NCBI GenBank assembly: GCA_907163375.1
Contig: CAJQUW010008761.1
Location: forward strand, 79,114 to 143,113
DNA: 64,000 nt
Reading direction: 5' to 3'
From: Prostheceraeus crozeri
Taxonomy: Eukaryota > Platyhelminthes > Polycladida > Euryleptidae
The stretch's first letter is position 1; each line of letters starts with the position of its first letter. A model generated the notes under the pieces. It did no database searches, had not been told where the DNA came from, and saw only the letters and a list, made by a program, of their open reading frames with translations. This document shows positions 40,217 to 52,069 of the stretch, one piece after another. Both the position numbers and the translations under genes were made by a program.

Positions 40217-41400
40217 ATGGCGTTCCGGATGCGCGAACATACATTATCTCTGCCCGACTCTTCATACCTCATGAAGGCTGGCTTGTGTGGCTGGCTGGTT
40301 GTGCTGGCGCGGTCTCTTGCCTGTCTCGGCTTTGGTCTTCGTAGCTGGTTGGTATGGCCATTTCGTGCATTAAAGTTTGGATCAGGTTGCTCGTCGTCGG
40401 GTCGCGGCTTTGATTCTGTGCTTGTCTCTTGGATGCGACTGGTGGGAATATCAGTATTTTGCGGTTTTTGTTGTGCTGCTGAGATTTGTTCACTTAGGCT
40501 TTGATTCGGTCGAACTTCGTTTCAGCGGCGTTGGATTTCCGCTGTGTCCCTCTTCGCTTCGCGAGAGCTAAAATTCTATATTTAGCTTCTTCAGTGATCT
40601 TCGACCACAGATATCCAGTGCTTCACTTGTGTCATCGATAATTGCGCTTCGTCCTTCGTGTGCTGCGTCATTGAATGTTGATCGGTTGGCCTGTCAACTG
40701 TATCTCAATCAGCTGTTATTTTCGCTGAATTCAAGCACGCCCCTGTCGCCGGATTTTTGAATTATCGATCGCCTATCACGTGGTTTGTGACGCTACTTCT
40801 CGTCATACACTTACGTAAAGTCTTGAAACTGCAATAACTCACAAATCACATTTTCGATGTCTAAATCACCGGTTAAATTTGATGACGTAAGACGCATGTC
40901 ATCAACTCTGTGTACGGCACTGAAGGATGTCATCGGAAAGGAAAAAGAATCTACAGGCTTGAAGTCGCAGTCGAACGCCGCTGACATAGCTTCACTCGTC
41001 TCACAGGAAGTTGAACTGCTTCTCCAACCTATAGTAAACGAATTAAAAAGCTTGCCTACTCATTACAGTAGGTTGCAGGAAGAGTATGCTGCACTACAAC
41101 AGCAAGTTAATGATATGGAACATGGGCACGGTGATGATATTCTAGATGAGATTCATCAAAGAAATATAAGGTGGAAATATTTTGTGGTCTCAGGAGTACC
41201 AGAACAAACTAGGGATGTCAGTCCCGGGATCCCGGTGTGATATTTCGGGATTGAATCCCGGGATTTGCCGGAGCAATTAGGAGTCGAGTGTGACCATTTG
41301 TGTTGATATTGTCATTATCAATTGACAGCATTCAATTCTGGATAGTTTCCTGGGCGCGTGGAATTGATGACCCAATAGGACAGGTGTTGTCAAGCGCAGC

Positions 41401-41467
41401 CAGGGACGTCTATTAATAGTATATATGGCCATATATATGCCATATATACTATTAATAGACGTCCCTG
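41401..41467. repeat. 67-bp perfect hairpin element
   Basis: CAGGGACGTCTATTAATAGT starts a 29-bp arm that is exactly inverted after a 9-base centre. Flanks GCGCAGC (41394-41400 and 41468-41474) are directly repeated, 7 bp. The end CAGGGACGTC resembles hAT ends. It looks like a minimal miniature transposon within the hAT's 5' region. Confidence 0.75.
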
Positions 41468-41761
41468 GCGCAGCAAAGAAGAGAAAACCTATCAAAGTTT
41501 ATCACGTGACAGAGACGATGCGTTCTTTTCTCTAGGAATGTCAACGATCACCAGATTATAAGCACTGAACAATAGCATGACGCTACAAAGGCAGCGATGT
41601 TTTCCCTTTGAGTTGAACAGTGCGTCGAGTCGAGTGTCGACTAATAACAGACTCGACAATAACAGTGAGATGCAGCTAAGAACAAAATGTGAAGTTCATC
41701 ATGACCTAAATTACGATCCGTCGACCTCACGTCCTTTCAGGATTCCTATACTATTTGTGAC

Positions 41762-43490
41762 ATGAACTATAAGAAGTACAAATCGACCGGAGTTTGGGCA
41801 CATTTTTTGCGTGCTGAAGATGGGCAGTCTGCGCGTTGTCGTGAATGTCCAAAGGTCATCAAATGCACGGGTGGCTCAACCAAAGGATTGCATACTCATC
41901 TCAAGTCAGTTCACAGGACTTCAACATATTCGTCAGCATCATCTAACATGCAAGATGAGAGCTGCGAATCATCACCGCATCCACCGAAGAAGCAGAAGTT
42001 AAATGATCCTGCACAGCTATCTATTTCGAAATATTTCAAGCCACTTGACGAGAGGTCACTGGAATTCAGAGTAGCACGTATGGCTGCGAAAGACAATATG
42101 TCATTTAACACTCTCGTGACGTCAGAAGACTTGAGATTTCTCTTCAAATCTAAGTTCGGTCGCTTCCCGGATTCAAGATCGACAATCCAGAAGATAGTGT
42201 TCAACTTCGAAACTTCCGTGTCTGACCTCGTAAAGAAACGTATTAACTCTCGAAAAGCGGACAATGCAAAGTTTTCTATAACATTCGACGAATGGAGTAA
42301 TGGACATCTATCAATAATCGACGCTACATGAACATCAATCTCCACGACTATTGTGAGGCCGATGGAGGCCGTGTGTTCTACTGTCTCGGTCTCGTCCGAA
42401 TCTTTGAATCGACGTCTGCTGATAAGTGCCTTGAACTTATTAAAACACGTCTCTCTAAATATGACCTAGAATTGACGGACATCGCTTTCTGCACGGATGG
42501 AGCCAGTCTTATGAAAGTTGTGGGTAAGCTAGCAAATGTACAGCATCAACTGTGCTTGTCACATGGCATTCACCTATCTGTTAGTGATGCCATGCATGAC
42601 AGAAATCTTTCATCTAGTGTTCAAGTGACTGATTCGGACGAAGGAGATTCAGAAGAGGAAGAAGCCAGTGATGATATCGCACCCTAGTCGCCTATCGCCC
42701 TAGTCGCGATATGTTGGAAAGATTCTTAAAGCTTCAGACATGTGTCGCTTTCTTTACACATCTTTTTCTCAGCTCAGAAGAGCTGGGTGTAATCCAAAAT
42801 GTGTGTGATACCTTGCTTCCAATTTCTACAGCTTTGACACATTTGAATCAGCGGAACAACGACTTGACCACTGCAGAGCATGTGATTGATTTTGTCACAA
42901 TGAAGCTGGAGGAACTTGAACAATCAAACTGCAAAGTAAGCATTTGCAGTTATTGGAATAAGAGAATGACTGAACGATCAACCATGATGACTAAGCTGCT
43001 CGCCCTCTTGCAAAGTGGTAATTTCGAAAGGTTGTCGATCCAACAAGCGAAGCAATTCATTACAAAGCTCCTCGAGCAAGTCAATTTCGCCATGCGACCA
43101 CTTATTGAAGCTGATCATGCACTCGATCAATCACAGTCATCAAGTGATGATGAACAGAATGGAAGAAGTGAGGAATCTGTATCCAATGAGCTAAACTCTT
43201 TCTTGAAGAAACAGTCACTGATTACTTCAGCGGTGTCTGAGCCACCGCTATGTCGTGTTGTCTCAAAGGAGTTGGATTATTTGAAGACCACATCAAAAAG
43301 AGGCGAAATTCTGGAGCAGGTTTTCAAATGGCTTCGTAGTGTTCCACCAACAAGCGTCGAAAGTGAAAGAGCTTTTAGTGTGGCTGGATCATATTGCACG
43401 AAAGTTAGGAATCGGCTGAGCGACGAAAACCTGCATTCATTGTGTGTGCTAAAATGTTTTTTTTGCCAAGATTTCCTTCCTATAGTGTGA
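41762..43490 (+). pseudogene. hAT transposase, broken
   Basis: A BED zinc finger opens the protein (VWAHFLRAEDGQSARCRECP, then HTHLKSVH). The first catalytic aspartate is in FSITFDEWS and the second in FCTDGASLM. The C-terminal dimerisation region has the glutamate in VESERAFSVAG and ends RLSDENLHSL. The frame shifts at about 42310, a stop lies at 42685-42687, and the segment between there and 42711, including the usual RW motif, is deleted. This copy cannot make transposase. Confidence 0.88.
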
Positions 43491-44386
43491 TGGGATTTTG
43501 TTGTTGATATTTTGTTTGCTATTCTGACCAAATGCTTAAAATTATTGAGCGATTTTGTGACTTACATAGAATAGAGAGTATTTAATTACATGTGATTCAT
43601 CGCATTCCCTAAAACAAGCTTCTGTCTCTCAAGATTTCGTCAAGAATACCTATTACACAAGTAGCACTGATACTATCAAAATAAAAGCACCATTAAAAGT
43701 TATACTAGAACCACAATAGAAAGTTAAGGTTGATGTAAGTTGATCTTAAGGAATCGCAAACATGTAAATCAAGTTTTAATCAAGAGCTTTCTTATCCTTT
43801 ATTGGCATTTTGACAAAAAATGTACATTACACAATGCCGATTCTCGGAAAGAACAAGATGAGCAACATGAGAGACTCCTAATTATAACCCTATAGGCCTA
43901 GGCCTCCATGGCCTAAGCCTATGACTGCAAATATTTTCATATAGGCCTTAAGTTCTTAGAATCCCGAGATCCCGGGATTGAGATGGAAGCGGGATTGTAA
44001 TCCCGTGATTAGAAAAGGATTTCGGGATCGACATCCCTAGAACAAACAGAGGGTACAGTAGAAGAAAAACTGCTGATAGCAATGCCATGCGGTCAGTTTT
44101 AGAAAAAATAGATTGCGACTTCGTCCCTATAACGAATGTGAGCAGAATCGGGAAGACATTTTCTGGCAGGCAAACTCCACGACTTCTTCGCTTCAAATGT
44201 AAAGGAGAAGATAATAGAATACTTATTCTGAAAAGCGCAAGAAAACTCAGAGAGTCAGATGATGCAAATTTCAGGAAGATGTTCGTCAATCCTGACAGGA
44301 CAAAGTTGGAGCGAGAGAAAGATGGCATGAGTTAACGATGGAACTCGAAAGAAGACGCGAAGCGGGGGAAAATGTAGCAATACGAA

Positions 44387-47089
44387 ATGGGAAAGTTACT
44401 ACACTCGCTAATTCTCGACAAAGACAGAATTTTCCTAAACGTTTCATCCCATTTGCAAAGTCTCCCTTCACTCACCCTTACCAATGCACGATCACTCTTC
44501 CACAAGATGGACCATCTTAAATTGTTTGTTGAAGCCAAAAGCCTAGACTTAATTTGCATAACCGAGACTTGGCTGAATGCCTCTATTGATTTGTCCCCGG
44601 TTTCCATACCTGAGTATACGTGCGTTCGATGTGATCGCCTGCATCGGAAAGGTGGTGGTACAGCAATATTTATAAATTCAAGCATCAACTTCACCGAAAT
44701 CTCTACAAACGTGAACATCGCAGACTTCGAATACAATGTCATAGATGTCTCAACGTTCAGACTTCTGGTAATTTGCATGTATGTGCCCCCTCACTTTCCT
44801 GTCAAAATTTTGATCGAAATTATGAAAGTAATAATTGACATCGTTGACTCATTTCTGACACTTCATCCAAATTACAACGTTATGATTGCAGGTGACTTAA
44901 ACTCCCTTGATGTCGTAAAACTATGCAATGATCTCTCTCTATTTGACTTAGTGTACCAGCCAACGCGTGGAGACCACATCTTGGATCACATTCTGATATC
45001 TACTGAACTATCTCTTGTCTACGATTCTAATAATGTGACATTTGATGCTCCATTGGGTAATTCGGACCATATAATCATAACAGCGTCACCCAACAGACAG
45101 TACAACATTCTAAAAGTTATCACTTATCACACAGTATACGACTTTCGCCATTCGAACCTAAAAGCACTGCACTCTTCAGTGAGTCGTGTGAATTGGTGTA
45201 CTTCACAGAACTTCTCAACCGTTGATGAACAATGGGAATACTTTCATGCCATCCTAATAAGAAAAATGAATGAAGCTATTCCAACAAAAATTGTATCACT
45301 TACCAATTCTGACAAAGAGTGGATGACATCACTTACCAAAAGCTTAATTGATGAACGATGGACTGCATACCGTGCTAAAAATTGGAAGCTTTTTAATCAC
45401 CTCAAATCTAAGACTAAACAAGAAATCTTGAAAGCAAAGAAAATGTGGGCAAACAAACTCAAAAGTTCAATAAAAGGACTACGGAGTCTAGTTAAACAGG
45501 AAGCAGGGTCAAAGAATAACAACGGGATTTCTCAACTGACAAATAAATATGGCTCAATAACAAATCTAATGAGAGCTGTGACCGATGACTATTCTGCTAC
45601 TTTTGTTGATACATCGTGTCAAAGTGAAGAGCTTCAGCTTGCGGACTATGACTGGTCATTGTGTGTTGAGGAACACACCGTATTTAGTCTTCTCACACGA
45701 TTATCAGTCAAGAAATCTCCTGGACCTGAAAGTATTCTACCAAGGATTTACAAGGAGATGGCTGAAATATTAGCAAAACCATTGTCAATCATTTTCAATA
45801 AGTCACTCAGAGAAAATGTGGTTCCCAAACAGTGGAAACATGGTACGATTATCCCTGTACCCAAGACCAATCCACCCGATGTATCAAAATAACGTTACTT
45901 GACTCTCCTCTCTGTACCAGCAAAAATTCTGGAGGCCATAGTCATTAACAATGCACGACATCTTTTGATGAAGACTTATGGAGATGGCCAACACGGATTC
46001 CGTCGCCAACATTCGACGACAACGGCGTTAATAGACATTGTAGATAGCGTGAGTTTGATGATCGATGACAAGATGAATTTCGGAGCTGCTCTCCTCAGCT
46101 TTGATCTTACGCGTGCATTTGATCTGGTGAACCACAATTTGCTTATCAACCGTCTGAGAGCTAGTGATTTCCCTTGTGGGCTACTAACGTGGATCCAGAA
46201 CTACCTTAAAGAGTGTACTGGCAGAATAAGAAGTGTATCAGAATTATCAGGACTCATTCAGACGAATACTGGGGTTCCACAAGGTTCCGTACTCGCTCCT
46301 GCTCTGTTTTGTGCTTTCATTGGTGATTTCTCCCCTACAACACCTGATATACGGTGCATCAAATATGCTGATGATGTGAATATGATAGTCCCCTTACCTT
46401 CAGATAACGAAAAGAAGATACAGCGGAGGATTCAAGTAGAATTAGATCACATTTCGTCTTGGTGTAACGATAATCGACTCATTTTAAACATGAAAAAATC
46501 AAAAATGCTTTTGTTCACCAATCGTGAGTTCATTCTGCCATTGCCAACTCCTCTCCCACAAGTTAGAGAAATTTACATACTCGGAGTCATTCACGATCAG
46601 AAGTTGGACTGGAAAGCACATGTAAATATGATTAGTAATAAAGTCAACAAGCGCTTCCACATTCTACGCCGTCTGAAGAGTCTTGTTTCGGCTAAAGAAC
46701 TTCATCTTATCTACGCTTCTGTATTTAGATCACTAATTGAATACGTCTCTCCGGTCTTCGTTGGTATCAACAAAAATCTGTCAAGCCAGCTACAAACATT
46801 AGATAACAGAACACATCGCATGATATTCAACATCTATTGCGGAAGTGGAAATCGAAGAGTCTGCAATTGCTGTAAAAACGAAATTGCCGTCCGTCGAGAT
46901 CTTCTGAGTAAGTCGCTTTTCCCCAAGATCTCTAAAGCAAATAGTCACTGTCTTGACTCTCAGATCCCACTGAAGCTACGAAGCCAATATACGGTCAACC
47001 TGTGTCGTACTCTAAAGAGAAAGAAGACTTTCTTTCCCTTCACTACATCTCTCCTTAACGCCGAGCTGCGTAGACAAATATCTTATTAA
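44387..47089 (+). pseudogene. LINE ORF2: endonuclease and reverse transcriptase
   Basis: About 900 codons in one frame. The apurinic-type endonuclease shows TNARSL, ITETWL, IAGDLN and GNSDH (residues about 30-235). The reverse transcriptase shows LLSFDLTRAFDLVNHNLL, NTGVPQGSVLAPALF and IKYADDVNM, then a C-terminal cysteine cluster (CNCCKN). One in-frame stop at 45890-45892 precedes the palm (after DVSK), with the frame continuing beyond it. Apart from that the ORF is open, so the copy is fairly recent. Confidence 0.9.
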
Positions 47090-47146
47090 TTTATGTAAAG
47101 ATGACTTTGTATTTCTTTGATTACCATTTTTGAAAAATATACGCCT

Positions 47147-47163
47147 ATTATTATTATTATTAT
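47147..47163 (+). repeat. (TTA)n tail of LINE
   Basis: A short TTA microsatellite marking the 3' end of the LINE. Confidence 0.75.
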
Positions 47164-48005
47164 CTCAAACGAAGAAAATGCGATGTGATACTCATTAGCG
47201 AAGAAACGTCCGAAAATACACGTGCATTCTTGTTTTCAATTACTTAACTTTTGCTGAAAAGGCGATTGAAAAACTTTACTCAACTTCTCTACGCATGACC
47301 AAAACTGAATTTACTGTATTGAATAAGATATCAAATGCTTTTAATATCATTTTCTGTCATTATTCTAATTATCAAAGAAATAAGCACGTTTCCATGACGA
47401 CGAGAATTTCCAGTATAATTTTTCCACTATTTTTTTAGATAGAACTGGATACATCTAAGTCATCTCTTCCCACATTTTTAACTTTGACTGAAGCCTATCA
47501 AAATTAGCCAATTACCACAAATCTTCAAATGCACTTACCTGACGACATACAAAATTTCATGTGATTTGGGTGAGTAGTTTGCGAATTAGAGGTGCTAAAT
47601 AGAAATATAAATATGTGTGCACTGTTTTGTCTCATCTATCATCTCATCAACTGTTATTTGAAATAATCCCACGATTTATCAGGAGCCTTCTCTTTTTCAG
47701 TGCAAGGAAGGCTGTTGCGGAGATTTTTTAAAGTTATTGTCAATTTAGAAGTCTTTGGTAAATAATTTTTCACTGGAGTCAAAATATTGTCGATGACAAA
47801 AGAATATGATTAGTCAAAACTCCCACGGATCTTTGTGGAAACCGAAGTACGTGTATAGCTAAACTTAAGTTCTACGATAACTAACTCACATTCGCATCAA
47901 GTTTCATCAAAATCTATGCAATACTATGCCCACAACAATTGCTACAATTTATACTACACAAGATTGCATATCTAACAAAGACACGAATTTTTAAGCACGC
48001 TACCA
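47164..48005. other. Intronic sequence, no gene seen
   Basis: Nothing supported. Bases 47890-47915 (catcaagtttcatcaaaatc) are echoed inverted near 48225-48250, suggesting an imperfect outer repeat around the next element. Confidence 0.3.
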
Positions 48006-48142
48006 GTCAAAAATCCTGCGAATCATTGCGGCAAACGTTAAGGAGGCAATCTTAAGCTCCACGCTCCACACACTCACCTACAGAACAAGCTTCATCAAAA
48101 TGGCTCTATCGCGCTTCCGCAATGATTCGTAGTAGTTTTGAC
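48006..48142. mobile_element. Small inverted-repeat element (about 137 bp)
   Basis: The ends gtcaaaaatcctgcgaatca and gtcaaaactactacgaatca (inverted at the right end) both continue into ttgcgg, an imperfect 26-bp terminal repeat. No coding capacity and no clear target duplication. Confidence 0.5.
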
Positions 48143-48296
48143 TACTTGTGTGTCTGAAAATGTGAAATATGATGAAATACGTAATCTAGTGCAGACTCTG
48201 CAGGCCACAACATTATATGGAGTTTGACGAAACTTGATGTGAAGGTGATCGAAGTAGCGCAGACTCGTTTTTTAGCTCTATACCAAAAAATCATAA

Positions 48297-48923
48297 GGTA
48301 CTTGTGGGTTATCTTCCCCCCACGTTTTCAAATTTGTGTAAAATCCGTAGAAATGAATCAATCGCTACAAAACTTTAAGTGCACGTGAGTGGGGATATTT
48401 TATATCGACACACCAAAACTTGTCCAAATTGGACAAGTTCTGAATTAGGGGCGATAACTTGAAGTGAAGCGTTGCTGCAGCTTGATCTGACTTCTTCAGA
48501 CCTCATCTTCTGAGCGGAAAGCACTTGAAGTTAACAAAGTCATTTCCCGACAACTCCTGAAGTGATGATGACCAAGCCATATCCCTTACACTAACATTTT
48601 CAACTTAATAAAGGCGTGGCAAGGTAGTGGTCGTGGGAAGATTTCAACTAACAGTGAATGAGACGAAGAAGGAGAGAGAGCAATGCACACACGAGTAGCA
48701 ATGATGCGTCGAACAGACGAAGTTAGATCAAGCAGCTGACATCACTACACTTCACGTTATCGTTTCTAATGCAAGAAGTACTTGTCCGATCTGCGTGAAA
48801 TTTTGTATGTGGGTAGAAAATATGCTTAATCACGGGTGCCTGAAGTTTGGTGACGATTGATACATTTTTTTTGCAGATGCTAGACAAATTTGAAAACCTG
48901 GGGGGAGATAACCCATAAGTACC
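48297..48923. mobile_element. Miniature inverted-repeat transposon, copy 2 (627 bp)
   Basis: Full-length relative of 5239-5848 with ends GGTACTTGTGGGTTATC and inverted partner. The 8-bp flank AATCATAA is exactly duplicated (48289-48296 and 48924-48931). It lies in the large anoctamin intron about 200 bases from exon 2. Confidence 0.9.
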
Positions 48924-49117
48924 AATCATAAATCAAATCTTTGCGAATAACATGTTGGGGAGAATGGCAAAGCACATCAATCCAAAGCTGGATCTGATTA
49001 GCCGAGACTAGAATATGAAGTTTTGTGGTGATTTATCAAGTTAGCAAGCTTGTATAAAGTGCTAGTGCCTTAAACTGACACCAAATACAAAATATTGTAA
49101 TTTTATGCGATACATAC

Positions 49118-49305
49118 CGACGCCATCTTTTCATATTCAAGCACAATTCCTGCTTCCCGCAGATTTTTCTCAAATCCAGCCCGACGCTTTGCTTTCTTTG
49201 TATCTTCTGAAGGCATGTATGTGAGAACGTAGTCGATACGCATTGGCTTTCTATCTTTACTTAAGCGACGAAGATAAAGATCTCTCTTGTAAGGCCGCTT
49301 GCTTT
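49118..49305 (-). CDS. Anoctamin exon 2
   Basis: Acceptor ctattttag, donor gtatgt; 188 nt, phase 1 to phase 0. It encodes the N-terminal cytoplasmic region, with MRIDYVLTYMP and FEKNLREAGIVLEYE. These match the conserved anoctamin pattern of a 'DYVL' strand followed by a helix ending 'GL-LE'. The next exon is 34.9 kb away on the same strand and fits in phase. Confidence 0.85.
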
Positions 49306-49424
49306 CTAAAATAGCAATTGAATTCGAAGATAATTTATACATTTCTAATAATTGATAAGAATGTTGACATGAAGCAGTATTTGAATATAATCCTAATATA
49401 GTATTTGAATGTAATGCTACTGAC

Positions 49425-49459
49425 CTGCTGATGTCGTCATTGTTGATATTGTAAGAGTT
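49425..49459 (-). CDS. Anoctamin exon 1 (probable start)
   Basis: Small exon between cattttcag and gtcagt. An ATG in frame gives MTTSA and ends in phase 1, matching the next exon. The frame is also open upstream of the ATG within the exon, so an earlier start in an unseen exon is possible. Confidence 0.55.
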
Positions 49460-51159
49460 CTGAAAATGTAAATAAGATGCATGTAAGTAAGGAGGCTAAA
49501 GCACAGGCACATGAAGTCAAAAGTTGGTGTCAATTAATGCAAAGGAACATACTGGCCATAGAAATAAGTGACTAAAATATTTTCCACCATTTCCAACGAC
49601 TTCATCGGTATAGATAGTGCGAAGTGAGTAAGGTAATTCCATAGACTTAGTTCCATTTTGCTCTACTAAACGCGCTATCTCATCACCTCAAACAACGCTG
49701 TAATTGACACTTGACACTGGCAATAAATATGAACAAATACAATTTACTTGCGGCCACCTATAATTTGCACTTGTAATTTACTTTAATATTTAATTTTGAA
49801 AAGCGGGCATAGTATGTGGCTGAGATGAGTCACCCACTTATGAAAGTGTTTAACTTCATAAAGGTTGAAAAACGAGAAAGAGGAAAACCAACTACGAGGA
49901 TGAGCATGATGCAGGTCACTTAACTGTTCCATATGATACTACATAATTATAGGCCTACTTGCATTTGCGTTGAACAATAATTTTGTTGTAGGCCTGCAGC
50001 TACAATAAAACCTTTATTCCAATTTCAATGTAGATTTTCGATCCATGTGAATGAGAACTGAGGAGCCATGAGAGGAGGGCTAAGCCCCCAAATTTTTCAC
50101 TCGCCCTCAGTACTTGCAGAACCTTCAATCAAACTTTTCTAATCATGAAATAACACTAATCGATATATCGAAAATAGCCTATATGAAACAATAATTTTTC
50201 TCTAAACATTTCAGAATGATGCAATTTTTTTACTATTCATGCACATATATTTATTGACGCAATGTTTGATGCATGAATGAAGTATAGCTCAGTACAGTGA
50301 CCTCAAAGATATATAGAGCCCCACTCACTTAGAGCTAGTTCGAGCGCCTCCGTGTAGTGGAGGTACGTTTAACAAAGGAAAACATTTATTATGTGGCAGA
50401 GAGTGGCGCATGTATCTAATTGCCCCATTTTCGGGACAGGTTTGAATCAAAACTCTCCCACAAATTTTATTGGCGAAACAGCAAGATTTATTAAAACATC
50501 AGACTTTTTCGTCAAAACATTCCAGGACATTTTCAGGGGGTTGCTGCATGAATGATCATCGAAGCTACCTTTAATAGTAATTCTCAATATTATGATTCAA
50601 ATGTTCCGGTGTAAACAAGTAAAATAATCGTCATAACAAAAAGAGGTCATCTTTTCATATAATGAAACATTTCACAAACAATAGGAGTTTTTTCTTTTTT
50701 TATGTAAATGTCACGATCACAACCAATCATGCTTAATGACATGTACATTTATTACATGTTGGCAAAAATGAAAGTTAGTTTCGATTTTGCGTGATCTTAG
50801 CAAAACTCAGTTATTTCTCACACATAAATGCATGATTTCCAAAGTTTTTGCAGGTCACTCGACACCCTGTAAAAGCTCATACCCCGACTGATACATGAAG
50901 CAGCCCTTAAATCTGCCAAGCATAATTTCATAATTTGGAGTTGGACCCAGGCTCGGATTTGGTGGCTACAAGTCGCATCCGAACTCAGTCATAAAGTAGA
51001 CCCATAGCCCTTGGCGCTGATTTTTTTTACAGAATTTTCACCCCTAGCACAGCTATGAGCCATGAACGAAGCTAGGGCTTACTCAATGAAAAGTAGCAAG
51101 TAAAATTGTTGCCGTTGCTACAAAAAGTCAATTTAAAAACCGGAACCGAGAAGTCGCGA
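49460..51159. other. Region upstream of the anoctamin exons, no gene seen
   Basis: Probable 5' flank or first intron of the anoctamin gene. No promoter motif or upstream exon could be recognised. Confidence 0.3.
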
Positions 51160-51365
51160 TGAGAATTAGATTGTTTTAGCTCATCACTTTGCTAGAAGTG
51201 CAAACTAATTCAAAACGATGGCACATGCAGGAACTTACTAAGTGGGCAAAAGGAAATTTTCAATACATTACAGAGATAGGAAAAATAGTCGTGCGTCGCT
51301 TGCGAATTGCTCTGAATTCCTTCAAAATGCTCCGATCGCAACGATTCCTTCAGATTCGAAGAATT
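51160..51365 (+). repeat. Dispersed repeat, copy 2
   Basis: Matches the reverse strand of 1273-1465; see that entry. The shared part begins near tagattgtt and runs to about caaaatgctccgat. Confidence 0.6.
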
Positions 51366-51963
51366 CAGATCATTGCGCAAAAGTTTTCTCGATAATCTTG
51401 AGACCTCCAACCATCATTCAAAAAGTTAGCAGGCACACGAAAAAACGTTCACAAACTCCTCTCTAGAACTTGACATCGACTGTATCTCTTTGCTGTGTGA
51501 TCCGGTTGATAACTGTCTCTGGAACTTCGCACCATTTGGCGTGTTTCATGTTGAACTGGCTGCTCATTGTTCGATTGCTATGGTATTATGTCAGCAGATT
51601 GTGCCATTTCACTAACGTCGCATGTTTCCTTTCTAGTCAAACAGAAGAAGAGACGACCTATCTAATTCTGTGAATCGGGATGCTTAAGAAAGTTCTTCTC
51701 TAGAGAAAAAAGATAATGTTCATTTATCGAAGGGCCTAATTATCATCCATCATCATCATGTGGAACAAATGTGTATGATAGCTCAATGCATGATGAAGTG
51801 ATTTTAATTACAACCTACCAGAATTTGAGCTTTCTGATGACTGGCACTGATGAAAAATTACGGATCAGTAAGAGGCTACCCAAAAGCTCTATTTGATGCT
51901 AAGTAAACCCTTTCATACCCATCGTACATCATGTTTGATACATTACGACCCGAAGTCCCCATT
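51366..51963. other. No gene seen
   Basis: Bases 51905-51945 (aaccctttcataccc ...) resemble the left half of the palindromic repeat at 56777-56859, cut off by the copia element's 5' LTR. Confidence 0.35.
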
Positions 51964-52069
51964 TGTTAGTTATCAATTTCTGACATTGTTTCTCTCTCTT
52001 GCAGTTAACAGTGGGGTTTTGAATATACGCCAGTTCAAATACCATTGTTCTAATATATGATCATGTACA
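51964..52069 (+). repeat. Copia 5' LTR
   Basis: TGTTAGTTATC ... ATGTACA, 106 bp. It contains a pyrimidine run followed by TTGCAG, which looks like a splice acceptor. Confidence 0.93.

Larger units (their letters stand above)
41210..44039 (+). mobile_element. hAT transposon inside the LINE
   Basis: Ends TAGGGATGTC ... GACATCCCTA with 8-bp duplication GAACAAAC on both sides (41202-41209 and 44040-44047), as expected for hAT. Subterminal repeats of tcccgggat-type words lie at both ends. It entered the LINE's ORF1 in place, so it is younger than the LINE insertion or travelled within a master copy. Confidence 0.93.
40857..44425 (+). pseudogene. LINE ORF1, interrupted
   Basis: The first part (40857-41209) is helical with a coiled-coil stretch (YSRLQEEYAALQQQVNDMEH), then RWKYFVVSGVPEQT, the start of an RRM-like domain. 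The hAT insertion follows. After it (from 44048) the protein resumes, with CDFVPITNVSRIGKTFSGRQ and LLRFKCKGEDNRILILKSAR, typical of LINE ORF1 RNA-binding regions. Frameshifts lie at about 44065 (an A-run) and about 44320. ORF1 proteins coat the LINE RNA. Confidence 0.75.
40217..47163 (+). mobile_element. CR1/Jockey-type LINE, split by a hAT element
   Basis: Two-ORF non-LTR retrotransposon of about 4.1 kb, excluding the 2.83-kb hAT at 41210-44039. It has ORF1, ORF2 (endonuclease plus reverse transcriptase) and a 3' end in a (TTA)n run at about 47147-47163. The 5' boundary is uncertain; the GC-richer stretch from about 40217 to 40856 is taken as its 5' untranslated region. No clear target duplication was found, which is usual for CR1-like elements. 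Confidence 0.82.
10130..49459 (-). other. Anoctamin (TMEM16 family) gene, partial
   Basis: Nine coding exons on the minus strand (49459-49425, 49305-49118, 14229-14146, 14081-13936, 13253-13091, 13031-12975, 12219-12020, 10433-10270, 10209-10130) join in phase with GT-AG introns. They encode about 372 residues of an anoctamin. Recognisable family stretches are FVKLHAPWETL, PLDLVRRYFGEKIA, the MCPLCD motif and LFLELWKR. Anoctamins are membrane proteins acting as calcium-activated chloride channels and/or lipid scramblases. The pore and calcium-binding segments lie further C-terminal and are not in the recognised exons, so subfamily and activity cannot be told. The 34.9-kb intron between exons 2 and 3 holds the Polinton, a LINE and several DNA transposons. 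All splice sites look intact, so the gene is probably live and continues left of the window. Confidence 0.9.

Noticed and set aside
40217-40504. 95-codon frame MAFRMREHTL... before the LINE ORF1
   Set aside because: It lies in the LINE's 5' region, has no known domain, and an opposite-strand frame is equally open.
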